The translations under genes were made by a program, and so were the position numbers. DNA of 6,038 nt from JANLUX01 sp031409815. GTDB lineage: Bacteria > Bacteroidota > Bacteroidia > AKYH767-A > OLB10. Under the pieces are notes generated by a model that made no database searches, was not told the origin of the DNA, and worked only from the letters and a program-made list of their open reading frames with translations. Shown in pieces: positions 1 through 6,038 of the stretch (positions are counted from its first letter, which is position 1; each line of letters starts with the position of its first letter). The stretch covers positions 1 to 6,038 of the forward strand of contig JANNXV010000263.1 of assembly GCA_031409815.1 (NCBI GenBank). The letters are read 5' to 3'.

Positions 1-358
1 ATTTACATTGGGATATCCTAGAGAAGAAATGGTTTACGGTGAAGGTTCTATAAGTTCTTACACTGGTTTTGAAGGAGATACAACGGCTTATCAAGTATCG
101 ATTCCCGTTAATCCCGGCAATAGTGGAGGACCATTGTTCGATAATAAAGGAAACCTAATTGGAATGGTGAGTGGAAAAAACACCGTTGCTGAGGGTGCAT
201 CGTTCGCCATTCAAAGTAAACAGATTGCAAGTTATCTTAACTCGATGGAAGAGCAGAAAATATTGATTGCGTCCGGAAAAAATTTGAAGAGCCTCGATCG
301 TCCATCACAAATAAAAAAGTTGACTGATTTTGTCTTTATTGTCAAGGGGTATAACTAA
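1..358 (+). CDS. Trypsin-like (HtrA/DegP-type, S1C) serine protease, C-terminal fragment
   Basis: The reading frame is open from base 2 and ends with TAA at 356-358, leaving about 118 residues of a protein whose start lies left of the window. The fragment shows the last part of a chymotrypsin-fold protease. GYPRE is followed by GEGSIS, then by NPGNSGGPLFD, whose serine (AGT at 122-124) is the catalytic nucleophile of the S1 family, and then by the strand GNLIGMVSGK and the closing helix ASFAIQSKQIASYL. The catalytic His and Asp would lie upstream and cannot be checked. After the protease fold only about 40 residues remain, ending in FIVKGYN, so there is no C-terminal PDZ domain as in DegP or DegQ. 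Extra domains, if any, must be N-terminal. In this family such proteins usually act in the envelope on misfolded proteins; that role is inferred here. The first Leu codon (TTG at 8) is internal and not a start. Confidence 0.88.
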   Translation, partial: FTLGYPREEMVYGEGSISSYTGFEGDTTAYQVSIPVNPGNSGGPLFDNKGNLIGMVSGKNTVAEGASFAIQSKQIASYLNSMEEQKILIASGKNLKSLDRPSQIKKLTDFVFIVKGYN

Positions 359-395
359 ATTATTTAAACGATAGTTTTAAATTGTAATTCTGAAT

Positions 396-410
396 TTAAC
401 TCTGAGTTAA
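396..410. promoter_or_regulatory. 15-bp palindrome, possible operator upstream of the TolC gene
   Basis: TTAACTC-T-GAGTTAA is a perfect 7+1+7 inverted repeat. It begins 37 bases after the protease stop codon and lies about 39 bases before the putative -7 element of the TolC gene. Two-fold symmetry of this size suits a dimeric regulator of the export genes. It is a poor terminator candidate because the single-base centre forces a short RNA stem and no T run follows. Function is inferred only from symmetry and position, and a chance palindrome in AT-rich DNA is possible. Confidence 0.3.
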
Positions 411-448
411 TCACACAAAGTTTAGTTCAGTACTTAGTGATAGTTTTT

Positions 449-456
449 TACTTTTG
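449..456 (+). promoter_or_regulatory. Putative Bacteroidota -7 promoter element (TAnnTTTG) for the TolC gene
   Basis: TACTTTTG matches the Bacteroidota housekeeping sigma -7 consensus TAnnTTTG exactly. The distal -33 box (consensus TTTG or TTG) is poor: TTTAG at 421-425 and GTTCAG at 425-430 are the nearest candidates, with spacings of about 23 and 18 bases. Transcription would start near 463 and give a leader of roughly 15 bases before the ATG at 477, with no Shine-Dalgarno site, as is common in this phylum. The 118-base gap after the protease gene fits an independent promoter here. Confidence 0.5.
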
Positions 457-476
457 CTTTCCCTCTAAATTGGATT

Positions 477-1907
477 ATGATATCAACACAAGCGCTAAAA
501 ACCATTTTGATTGGTTTTGTTTTTTTACTGGTTGTTAATTTATCAAAAGCACAAAAAATCTGGACATTGCAGGAATGTGTTAATTATGCATTAACGAATA
601 ATATAAGTATTAAACAAAGTGAAATTAATGTTGAACTTTCTGATGCTACCTTGCTTCAAAGTAAAACAAACATGATCCCTTCTGTTAATGCAAGTGCAAG
701 TCATAATTATAATTATGGTCGTTCAGTCGATCCTTTTTCTAACCAATTCACAACAGCAGGTATAAGGTCTAATAGCCTTTCATTAAGTAGTAATGTTGTG
801 CTGTTTGGTGGTTTTCAATTGCAAAATACACTGCGCCAGAGTAAGCTTAATTATATGGCCAGCAAATTTGATTTGGAAAAAATAAGGAATGATATTTCTT
901 TAAATGTAGTTTCAGCTTATTTACAAATTCTTTATTCATCAGATTTTTTAAACACTACCAATAATCGTGTAGACGAATTTTCTAAACAACTCAGTCGTAC
1001 CAAATTATTAGCAGAGGCGGGATCATTAACCAAATCAAATTTGTTAGATGCAGAAGCTCAGTTGGCTAATGAAGAGTTTAATAAGGTAACAGCAGAAAAC
1101 CAACTCAATGACGCTTATCTAAGTTTAGCTCAGTTGCTGGAATTGGATAGTGTTACATCATTAAAGGTTTCAGTTCCTGAGTCAGATATTACTGACCTGA
1201 GTATACTTAGCGAAACACCTCAATCAATTTTTTCTGCAGCGCAACAATTGCCTGAGATAAAAAGTGCTGATCTTAAAGTACAAGCAGCTGAAAAAGGTTT
1301 ATCAATTGCTCGTGGAGGTCATTCTCCCACATTAACAATTTTTGGTTCCTTAAATTCGGGCTACTCAAGTGCAACCCAACAAATTGCCGGAAATCCTACA
1401 TTCGATGGTTATCTTCCTTCAGGTTTTACATCGGGTGGCGACACAGTTTTAACCGCATCCTATAGTTACGATTATTCAAGCACTCCATTTAGCAATCAGT
1501 TAGATAATAACTTTAATAAAGCATTTGGTTTCAGTTTAAACATTCCTATTTTTAATGGATGGTCAACGCAAACCAATGTTACAAGAGCCAAACTAAATCT
1601 TGCAAACTCAAGATATTCGGCAGAGTTAATACGCAATCAATTATTCAAAAGTATACAGCAAGCCCATGCTGATGCATTGGCAGGGCAAAAGAAATATGCA
1701 GCAGCACAAAAAACCAAAGAGGCATATGCAGAATCTTTTACTTACGCTGAGAAAAAATTTAATGCAGGTTTATTAAGCTCTGTCGAATTTCTTACCGTAC
1801 GTAACAATCTCAGCAAAGCTGAAACAGATGTGTTACAAGCGAAATATGATTTTATTTTCCGTATAAAAATTCTAGATTTTTATTCCGGCAAACCGTTAAC
1901 ATTATAA
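477..1907 (+). CDS. TolC-family outer membrane efflux channel protein
   Basis: This 476-residue protein is the outer-membrane channel of a tripartite exporter. It would form a trimeric beta-barrel and periplasmic alpha-tunnel that receives substrate from an adaptor and pump. Residues 1-25 form a signal peptide with a hydrophobic core (ILIGFVFLLVV) and a likely signal peptidase I site, SKA|Q, so the mature protein begins at about residue 26. The mature N-terminus carries the TolC opening motif WTLQECVNYALTNN (29-42). The stretch YNYGRSVDPFSNQF and the two alpha-helix/beta repeats (roughly 30-230 and 250-470) are usual for Bacteroidota members, and the length is normal for the family. The second repeat has FSLNIPIFNGW, which mirrors LSSNVVLFGGF in the first, as expected for the paired barrel strands. 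The ATG at 477 is preferred because it places the signal peptide at the very N-terminus. The adaptor gene follows after 52 bases and is probably co-transcribed. Substrate cannot be deduced. Confidence 0.93.
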   Translation: MISTQALKTILIGFVFLLVVNLSKAQKIWTLQECVNYALTNNISIKQSEINVELSDATLLQSKTNMIPSVNASASHNYNYGRSVDPFSNQFTTAGIRSNSLSLSSNVVLFGGFQLQNTLRQSKLNYMASKFDLEKIRNDISLNVVSAYLQILYSSDFLNTTNNRVDEFSKQLSRTKLLAEAGSLTKSNLLDAEAQLANEEFNKVTAENQLNDAYLSLAQLLELDSVTSLKVSVPESDITDLSILSETPQSIFSAAQQLPEIKSADLKVQAAEKGLSIARGGHSPTLTIFGSLNSGYSSATQQIAGNPTFDGYLPSGFTSGGDTVLTASYSYDYSSTPFSNQLDNNFNKAFGFSLNIPIFNGWSTQTNVTRAKLNLANSRYSAELIRNQLFKSIQQAHADALAGQKKYAAAQKTKEAYAESFTYAEKKFNAGLLSSVEFLTVRNNLSKAETDVLQAKYDFIFRIKILDFYSGKPLTL

Positions 1908-1934
1908 TTTGAGCTTCCGGATTTAACGATTTTA

Positions 1935-1953
1935 TAAACCCTAAACGATAAAC
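1935..1953 (+). repeat. Three TAAAC units at 7-base spacing in the TolC-adaptor gap
   Basis: TAAAC occurs at 1935, 1942 and 1949, giving TAAACCC, TAAACGA and TAAACCT units just before the adaptor ATG at 1960. The 52-base gap holds no terminator. Its best promoter-like string is TATAATTTG at 1903-1911, one base off the TAnnTTTG spacing and without a -33 box. The repeats may be chance in AT-rich DNA or may influence translation initiation. Confidence 0.25.
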
Positions 1954-1959
1954 CTTACA

Positions 1960-3327
1960 ATGGCGGGCAAAAAAAATTTATGGAGAAACATTGGCATTGC
2001 AGCTGGTATTGTAATTGTATTGCTCGCAATTGCAAAAAGTGCAGGTTGGCTGGGCAGCAATGACGCTGTTAAAGTGAGTACTGGAGAAGTTACTATGCAA
2101 AGTATTGTTGAAACAGTTTCAGCCAATGGTAAAGTACAACCCGAGGTAGAAGTAAAAATAAGTGCTGATGTTTCGGGTGAAGTTGTGGAGATGTTTGTTA
2201 AAGAAGGCGATCCCGTTGAAAAGGGGAAATTACTTTGTCGCATTAATCCTGAAATTTATGTTTCTAATATGGATCGTGTAAAGGCCGCTTTGAATGGTTC
2301 GCGTGCTAATTATGAAAGCAGTAAATCAAGATTGGTGCAGGCACAGTCGCAATTTGTAAAAGCGGAAGCAACATACAATCGCAACAAAAAACTATTTGAT
2401 GATGGTGCTATTTCTTCTTCGGATTTTGAGTCAATAAAATCTGCATGGGAAGTGGCAAAGAGCGAAGTGGATGCAGCCCGGCAGGGTGTAGCAGCTGCGG
2501 ATTTCAATGTTAAAAGTTCTGAAGCATCATTGAAAGAAGCCAATGAAAACCTGAATAAAACAACTATCTATGCACCGGTGGCGGGCACCATTTCAAAACT
2601 AAGTGTAGAGAAAGGTGAACGTGTGGTAGGAACCTCACAAATGGCAGGTACTGAGATTATGCGCATTGCCAACCTCAATGAAATGGAAGTTAGTGTTGAC
2701 GTTAGTGAGAATGATATTGTTCGTGTTCATTTAAACGACACTACGGATATTGAAGTGGATGCCTATCTTGATCGGAAGTTTAGAGGCCTTGTAACAGAAG
2801 TTGCCAACTCTGCAAATATTTCAGGTATAAGCGGCACCGACCAGGTTACAAATTTTACTGTGAAGATTCGAATTTTGCATGAGTCGTATGCTGACCTGAT
2901 TCCTGCGGATAAACCAACAGAGAGTCCGTTTCGTCCTGGCATGTCGGCTACTGTGGATATCCGCACCAAGCAGGTTGACAATGTGCTGTCATTACCTATA
3001 CAAGCAGTTACCACACGCGACACAACAAAGCGTGCCAGCGAAAAACGTGTGAGCAGGCCGGGTGAACCTACCGAAGAAAAAGAAACAGCCACCAATAAAG
3101 ATAGTAAACCGCGTGAGTGCGTTTTTGTCATTAGAGACAACAAAGCAATTTTAACTTTGGTTAAAACCGGGATACAGGATAACACGTACATCGAAATAAA
3201 AGAAGGGTTGAAAAAAGATGATGTGGTAGTAACTGCTCCTTACAATGCTATTTCAAAAACTTTAAAAGATCAAACGATTGTTAAAGTAGTTCCAAAGGAA
3301 GAACTGTTTGATAAAGAGAAGGAATAG
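1960..3327 (+). CDS. Periplasmic adaptor subunit (MacA/HlyD-type membrane fusion protein)
   Basis: This 455-residue protein would bridge an inner-membrane pump and the TolC channel. A short basic N-terminus (AGKKNLWR) precedes one membrane anchor at about 11-26 (IGIAAGIVIVLLAIA). The first lipoyl half follows at about 64-95, with SADVSGEVVEMFVKEGD. A long alpha-helical hairpin rich in Ala, Lys and Glu spans about 103-200, and the second lipoyl half is YAPVAGTISKLSVEKGERV (204-222). A beta-barrel (about 240-335) ends in FRPGMSATVDI, and a membrane-proximal domain opens with VLSLPIQAV (342-350). The domain order fits MacA-like adaptors. Residues 352-385 are a charged, low-complexity insertion (TKRASEKR, PGEPTEEKETATNKD) that is probably a flexible loop. 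The ATG at 1960 is the natural start for the anchor. No MacB-like ABC transporter or RND pump gene follows; the next gene is tsaB. The partner is therefore encoded elsewhere, possibly left of the window. Confidence 0.92.
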   Translation: MAGKKNLWRNIGIAAGIVIVLLAIAKSAGWLGSNDAVKVSTGEVTMQSIVETVSANGKVQPEVEVKISADVSGEVVEMFVKEGDPVEKGKLLCRINPEIYVSNMDRVKAALNGSRANYESSKSRLVQAQSQFVKAEATYNRNKKLFDDGAISSSDFESIKSAWEVAKSEVDAARQGVAAADFNVKSSEASLKEANENLNKTTIYAPVAGTISKLSVEKGERVVGTSQMAGTEIMRIANLNEMEVSVDVSENDIVRVHLNDTTDIEVDAYLDRKFRGLVTEVANSANISGISGTDQVTNFTVKIRILHESYADLIPADKPTESPFRPGMSATVDIRTKQVDNVLSLPIQAVTTRDTTKRASEKRVSRPGEPTEEKETATNKDSKPRECVFVIRDNKAILTLVKTGIQDNTYIEIKEGLKKDDVVVTAPYNAISKTLKDQTIVKVVPKEELFDKEKE

Positions 3328-3330
3328 AAC

Positions 3331-3365
3331 GCTGATGACACGGATACGACTGATATAAACGGATA
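3331..3365. repeat. Degenerate tandem of two ~18-bp units after the adaptor gene
   Basis: Three bases after the adaptor stop codon, a unit of the form CTGAT-n-ACGGATA occurs twice. CTGAT is at 3332-3336 and 3350-3354, and ACGGATA is at 3340-3346 and 3359-3365. The spacing differs by one base between copies, so the units are diverged. There is no open reading frame, T run or stable stem. This is the first of three repeat types filling the 154-base gap 3328-3481. Confidence 0.5.
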
Positions 3366-3377
3366 GAGATTTTTATT

Positions 3378-3439
3378 GTCATTGCGAGGAACGAAGCAAT
3401 TTCACGCTATGAAAAGATTACTTCGTTCCCCTCAATGAC
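3378..3439. repeat. Imperfect long inverted repeat (REP- or MITE-like hairpin)
   Basis: Two 24-base arms, at 3378-3401 and 3416-3439, are reverse complements at 20 of 24 positions around a 14-base loop (3402-3415). The longest uninterrupted stretch is the GGAACGAAG core (left) against CTTCGTTCC (right), and the outer ends GTCATTG and CAATGAC also pair perfectly. One of the four mismatches is a T-G wobble. The outer sequence GTCATTGCGAGG resembles, from memory, short palindromes scattered between genes in many bacterial genomes, which would make it a dispersed non-autonomous element. No T run follows either arm, so it is not a typical terminator. As RNA it could fold in the tsaB leader or protect the 3' end of the adaptor transcript. 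Confidence 0.72.
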
Positions 3440-3442
3440 GCA

Positions 3443-3474
3443 ACTTCGTCACTTCATTACCTCATCACTTCATT
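3443..3474. repeat. Period-8 tandem repeat, four units, just upstream of tsaB
   Basis: Four consecutive octamers read ACTTCGTC, ACTTCATT, ACCTCATC and ACTTCATT (3443, 3451, 3459, 3467). Consensus is ACTTCATY with few changes. A perfect 12-base direct repeat, TCACTTCATTAC, results at 3449 and 3465. The array starts three bases after the long hairpin and stops seven bases before the tsaB TTG. It could vary in unit number by replication slippage and so change the tsaB leader. No promoter matching TAnnTTTG is visible in it. Confidence 0.6.
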
Positions 3475-3481
3475 ACTAAAA

Positions 3482-4177
3482 TTGTCACTAATACTCCATA
3501 TTGAAACAGCTACTGATACTTGCTCTGTTGCACTTGCAAGAGATGGTATTTTAATTAATGAGATTCATGCGGCCGAATCAAGATCTCATGCTACACAACT
3601 GACACTTTTGATTGAGGAGACTTGTAAAAAATCGGGTGTCAATTTTTCTGATTTGGATGCTGTGGCTGTGAGCAAGGGACCTGGGTCTTATACTGGTTTA
3701 CGTATTGGTGTGGCAACAGCAAAAGGATTGTGTTATGCCATAGACATACCATTGATTGGAGTGAATACTTTACAATCATTCACCCATGAATTGCTTTCGC
3801 AGAAAAAAAATATTGCTGATAATTTATCTGCTTCCGATTTACTGTGCCCGATGATTGATGCCAGAAGGATGGAAGTTTACTCGGCTTTATTTAATCATCA
3901 AAAGGAAATGGTGCGCGAAACAAAAGCAGAAATAATTACTCAACAATCTTTTGCAGATGAACTGAAACAACACAAAATATTTTTCTTTGGTGATGGGTCT
4001 GCAAAATGCAAATCTGATTTACACCATCAAACTAATGCTGTTTTTATTGATGATTTCATGCCCTCTGCTCGTGGACAAATTGCAATTGCTTCAAATGCTT
4101 TTGCACAAAAAAAATTTGAAGACCTCGCTTATTTCGAACCTTTTTATTTGAAGGAGTTTGTGGGGTTTCAACGATGA
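3482..4177 (+). CDS. tsaB: TsaB, t6A tRNA-modification complex dimerization subunit
   Basis: TsaB (formerly YeaZ) is the non-catalytic ASKHA-fold partner of TsaD in the TsaB-TsaD-TsaE complex. That complex transfers threonylcarbamoyl to A37 of tRNAs that read ANN codons, in the cytoplasm. The 231-residue length is usual. Recognisable parts are the opening strand LILHIETATDTCSVAL (3-18), SRSHA (33-37), the hallmark KGPGSYTGLRIG (65-76), and DARRMEVY (126-133). The C-terminus is EPFYLKEF (219-226). The start is TTG at 3482. Reading upstream in the same frame there is no ATG or GTG before the in-frame stop TGA at 3410-3412, and the TTG places the conserved N-terminus where the family begins. No Shine-Dalgarno site is visible, and repeats occupy the leader. 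It converges on infB. No promoter was found, so it may depend on read-through from the adaptor gene. Confidence 0.95.
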   Translation: MSLILHIETATDTCSVALARDGILINEIHAAESRSHATQLTLLIEETCKKSGVNFSDLDAVAVSKGPGSYTGLRIGVATAKGLCYAIDIPLIGVNTLQSFTHELLSQKKNIADNLSASDLLCPMIDARRMEVYSALFNHQKEMVRETKAEIITQQSFADELKQHKIFFFGDGSAKCKSDLHHQTNAVFIDDFMPSARGQIAIASNAFAQKKFEDLAYFEPFYLKEFVGFQR

Positions 4178-4204
4178 AGTATAATTAGGAAATTCTTGAA
4201 ACAA

Positions 4205-4232
4205 AAAAACCTGCCGTTTCCGACAGGTTTTT
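4205..4232. terminator. Bidirectional intrinsic terminator between tsaB and infB
   Basis: The arms CCTG (4210-4213) and CAGG (4224-4227) pair, extended inward past one C-A mismatch by CG/CG around a TTTC loop. Outside the arms an A run (4203-4209) faces a T run (4228-4232), lengthening the stem by A-T pairs. The T run serves tsaB transcripts on the + strand, and the A run becomes a U run for infB transcripts on the - strand. It lies 27 bases past the tsaB stop and 24 bases past the infB stop. Confidence 0.85.
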
Positions 4233-4256
4233 ATTTATTTTCTAATCTTCTAATTT

Positions 4257-6038
4257 TTACGCCAGTGTTCGCTTAACAGCAATCTGTTCGTAGCCTTCAA
4301 TAATATCGCCTATCTGGATGTCATCGAATTTGTTAATACTCAATCCACATTCAAATCCGGACGAAACATCTTTCACATCATCTTTAAATCGTTTTAATGA
4401 AGCCAGATCACCTGAGTGCATTACGATACCATCACGTACTACGCGTATTTTAGTATTACGGGTAACTTTTCCATCCAGCACCATGCAACCTGCAACGGTT
4501 CCTACTTTTGGTATTTTAAATACTTCGCGTACTTCAATATTACCTACAATCTTCTCTTCATAATCAGGCGCCAGCATACCTTCCATGGCTGCTTTTACTT
4601 CGTTGATTGCATCGTAGATGATTGAATACAAACGAATGTCAATTTGCTCTTGCTCCGCTAATCTGCGGGCACTCACTGAAGGACGCACCTGGAAACCGAT
4701 GATAATTGCATTGGATGCTGAAGCGAGCATGATGTCGCTTTCGCTGATGGCACCCACAGATTTATGAATTACGTTTACTTGTATTTCGGGAGTGGAAAGT
4801 TTTAATAAACTATCGGCCAGTGCTTCAATAGAACCATCCACATCACCTTTAACAATAACGTTGAGTTCTTTGAAATTACCGATTGCTAACCTGCGACCAA
4901 TTTCATCAAGTGTGATGTGTTTGTGGGTACGTATGCCTTGCTCGCGCTGTAACTGCAAGCGTTTATTTGCAATTTCGCGTGCTTCGCGTTCGTCATCCAT
5001 TACATTGAACTGGTCACCTGCTTGAGGAGCACCTGTCATACCAAGAATCATTGCCGGTGTTGCAGGTCCTGCTTCGGTTTGTTTGTTACCTCGTTCGTTA
5101 AACATGGCTTTTACACGACCGCTAAAACAACCGGCTAATACTACATCGCCAACTTTAAGTGTGCCCGTTTGCACCAACACAGTGGTTACATAGCCACGGC
5201 CTTTATCAAGAGAAGATTCGATCACAGTCCCTTTTGCATTCCTTGTTGGATTTGCTTTGAGGTCGAGTAACTCTGCTTCTAACAAAACTTTTTCGAGTAG
5301 TTTTTCAATGTTCAATCCTTGCTTTGCAGAAATTTCCTGGCTTTGGTATTTACCACCCCAGTCCTCCACAAGGAAGTTCATGGCGGCAAGTTGTTGTTTT
5401 ATTCTTTCGGGGTCAGCACCATGCTTATCCACTTTATTGATTGCAAAAACAATTGGAACATTTGCCGCCTGAGCATGATTGATGGCTTCGATGGTTTGAG
5501 GCATCACGCTATCATCAGCAGATACGACAATGATGGCAATATCTGTAACCTTAGCTCCACGTGCACGCATGGCAGTAAATGCTTCGTGACCGGGAGTATC
5601 CAGAAATGTTATTTTACGATTATCTTCTAATGTTACTTCATATGCACCAATGTGCTGGGTAATTCCTCCGGCTTCACCGGCAATAACATTGGCTTTGCGC
5701 ACGTAATCAAGCAAAGAAGTTTTACCATGATCAACGTGACCCATAACGGTAACAATTGGCGCCCGATGAATTAATTCTTCTGCGGTGTCTTCGCGTTCAG
5801 CAATTGCTTCCTGCACATCAGCTGAAACAAATTCCACTTTATAACCAAATTCTTCTGCAACTACCGATAATGTTTCAGCATCCAAACGCTGATTGATAGA
5901 AACAAACATACCAAGACTCATACAAGTGCTGATAATTTGTGTTACCTGAATATCCATCAGTTTCGCCAATTCATTTGCAGAAACGAACTCAGTAACTTTA
6001 ATTGTTTTCTCCGTTGATTGTTCTGCTATTTGTTCAGC
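4257..6038 (-). CDS. infB: Translation initiation factor IF-2, C-terminal 593 residues (5' end outside window)
   Basis: IF-2 is the GTPase that brings fMet-tRNA to the 30S subunit and promotes 50S joining. The frame is open from the right edge with no stop, so the true start lies beyond 6038; the TTG at 5969 is an internal Leu codon. Numbering from the window edge, the visible part begins in the IF2-N region (KVTEFVSANELAKLMDIQ). It continues with G1 GHVDHGKT (100-107, bases 5741-5718), G2 GGITQHIGAY (124-133), G3 DTPGH (147-151), G4 NKVD (201-204) and G5 SAK (237-239). Then come the beta-barrel domain II, domain III with VKGDVDGSIEAL, and the fMet-tRNA-binding C2 domain ending near FECGLSINKFDDIQIGDIIE. 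All five GTPase motifs are intact. The missing N-terminal part is usually long and variable in this phylum. The stop codon is TAA (4257-4259 on the + strand). Upstream neighbours, often nusA and rimP, are not visible. Confidence 0.98.
   Translation of the reverse strand, partial: AEQIAEQSTEKTIKVTEFVSANELAKLMDIQVTQIISTCMSLGMFVSINQRLDAETLSVVAEEFGYKVEFVSADVQEAIAEREDTAEELIHRAPIVTVMGHVDHGKTSLLDYVRKANVIAGEAGGITQHIGAYEVTLEDNRKITFLDTPGHEAFTAMRARGAKVTDIAIIVVSADDSVMPQTIEAINHAQAANVPIVFAINKVDKHGADPERIKQQLAAMNFLVEDWGGKYQSQEISAKQGLNIEKLLEKVLLEAELLDLKANPTRNAKGTVIESSLDKGRGYVTTVLVQTGTLKVGDVVLAGCFSGRVKAMFNERGNKQTEAGPATPAMILGMTGAPQAGDQFNVMDDEREAREIANKRLQLQREQGIRTHKHITLDEIGRRLAIGNFKELNVIVKGDVDGSIEALADSLLKLSTPEIQVNVIHKSVGAISESDIMLASASNAIIIGFQVRPSVSARRLAEQEQIDIRLYSIIYDAINEVKAAMEGMLAPDYEEKIVGNIEVREVFKIPKVGTVAGCMVLDGKVTRNTKIRVVRDGIVMHSGDLASLKRFKDDVKDVSSGFECGLSINKFDDIQIGDIIEGYEQIAVKRTLA

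Noticed and set aside
362..382. ATTTAAA/TTTAAAT inverted repeat as terminator of the protease gene
   Set aside because: The seven-pair stem is made only of A-T pairs and has no following T run, so it is too weak to call.
1941..2243. 100-codon - strand open frame over the adaptor start
   Set aside because: The Thr/Ser/Leu-rich product is a shadow of the adaptor frame, with no promoter or family resemblance.
2763..3191. 142-codon open frame on the - strand within the adaptor gene
   Set aside because: It lies wholly opposite a well-supported gene, shows no recognisable domain, and its Ser/Leu/Val-rich composition is what the complement of this coding frame gives.
3378..3439. Intrinsic terminator for the adaptor gene
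   Set aside because: The stem is long and mismatched, and no T run follows on either strand, so a dispersed repeat explains it better.
3443..3476. Possible CRISPR remnant
   Set aside because: Units are 8 bases long with no spacers and no cas genes nearby; it is a simple tandem repeat.
4318..5630. Several + strand open frames of 69-103 codons across infB
   Set aside because: All are antisense to a highly conserved, intact IF-2 frame and look like nothing known.
5967..5969. TTG as the start of infB
   Set aside because: The frame continues upstream to the window edge with conserved IF2-N residues (KVTEFVSANE), so this codon is internal Leu.

Overview
The window reads as chromosomal DNA of a member of the Bacteroidota, possibly a Sphingobacteriia or Chitinophagia-like lineage. 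The evidence is the AT-leaning sequence, the absence of clear Shine-Dalgarno sites before the genes, a promoter element of the Bacteroidota type (TAnnTTTG) before the TolC gene, and protein sequences typical of the phylum: a TolC with a YGRSVDPFSNQF stretch, and TsaB and IF-2 of this flavour. I infer this lineage from family knowledge, not from a database search.

Layout. Bases 1-358 hold the C-terminal end of a trypsin-like (HtrA/DegP-type, S1C) serine protease on the + strand. A 118-base gap follows, with a 15-bp palindrome and a likely promoter. Next come two + strand genes for a tripartite export system: a TolC-type outer-membrane channel (477-1907) and a MacA/HlyD-type periplasmic adaptor (1960-3327). 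No inner-membrane pump gene lies in the window. Bases 3328-3481 are non-coding and built from three different repeat types: a degenerate ~18-bp tandem, a 62-base imperfect hairpin and a period-8 tandem. They run almost up to the TTG start of tsaB (3482-4177), a tRNA t6A-modification factor. tsaB converges on infB (translation initiation factor IF-2), which lies on the - strand from 4257 and runs off the right edge. A compact hairpin flanked by A and T runs sits between them and should terminate transcription from both sides.

How the genes work together. The TolC and adaptor proteins would join to an inner-membrane ABC (MacB-like) or RND pump encoded elsewhere to form an export conduit. TsaB and IF-2 both serve translation (tRNA modification and initiation) but are convergent, so they are not an operon. 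The protease fragment belongs to envelope or periplasmic protein quality control and seems transcriptionally separate from the export genes.

I see no undescribed multi-gene system here. The genes are ordinary; the part most worth a second look is the mosaic repeat block at 3328-3481.
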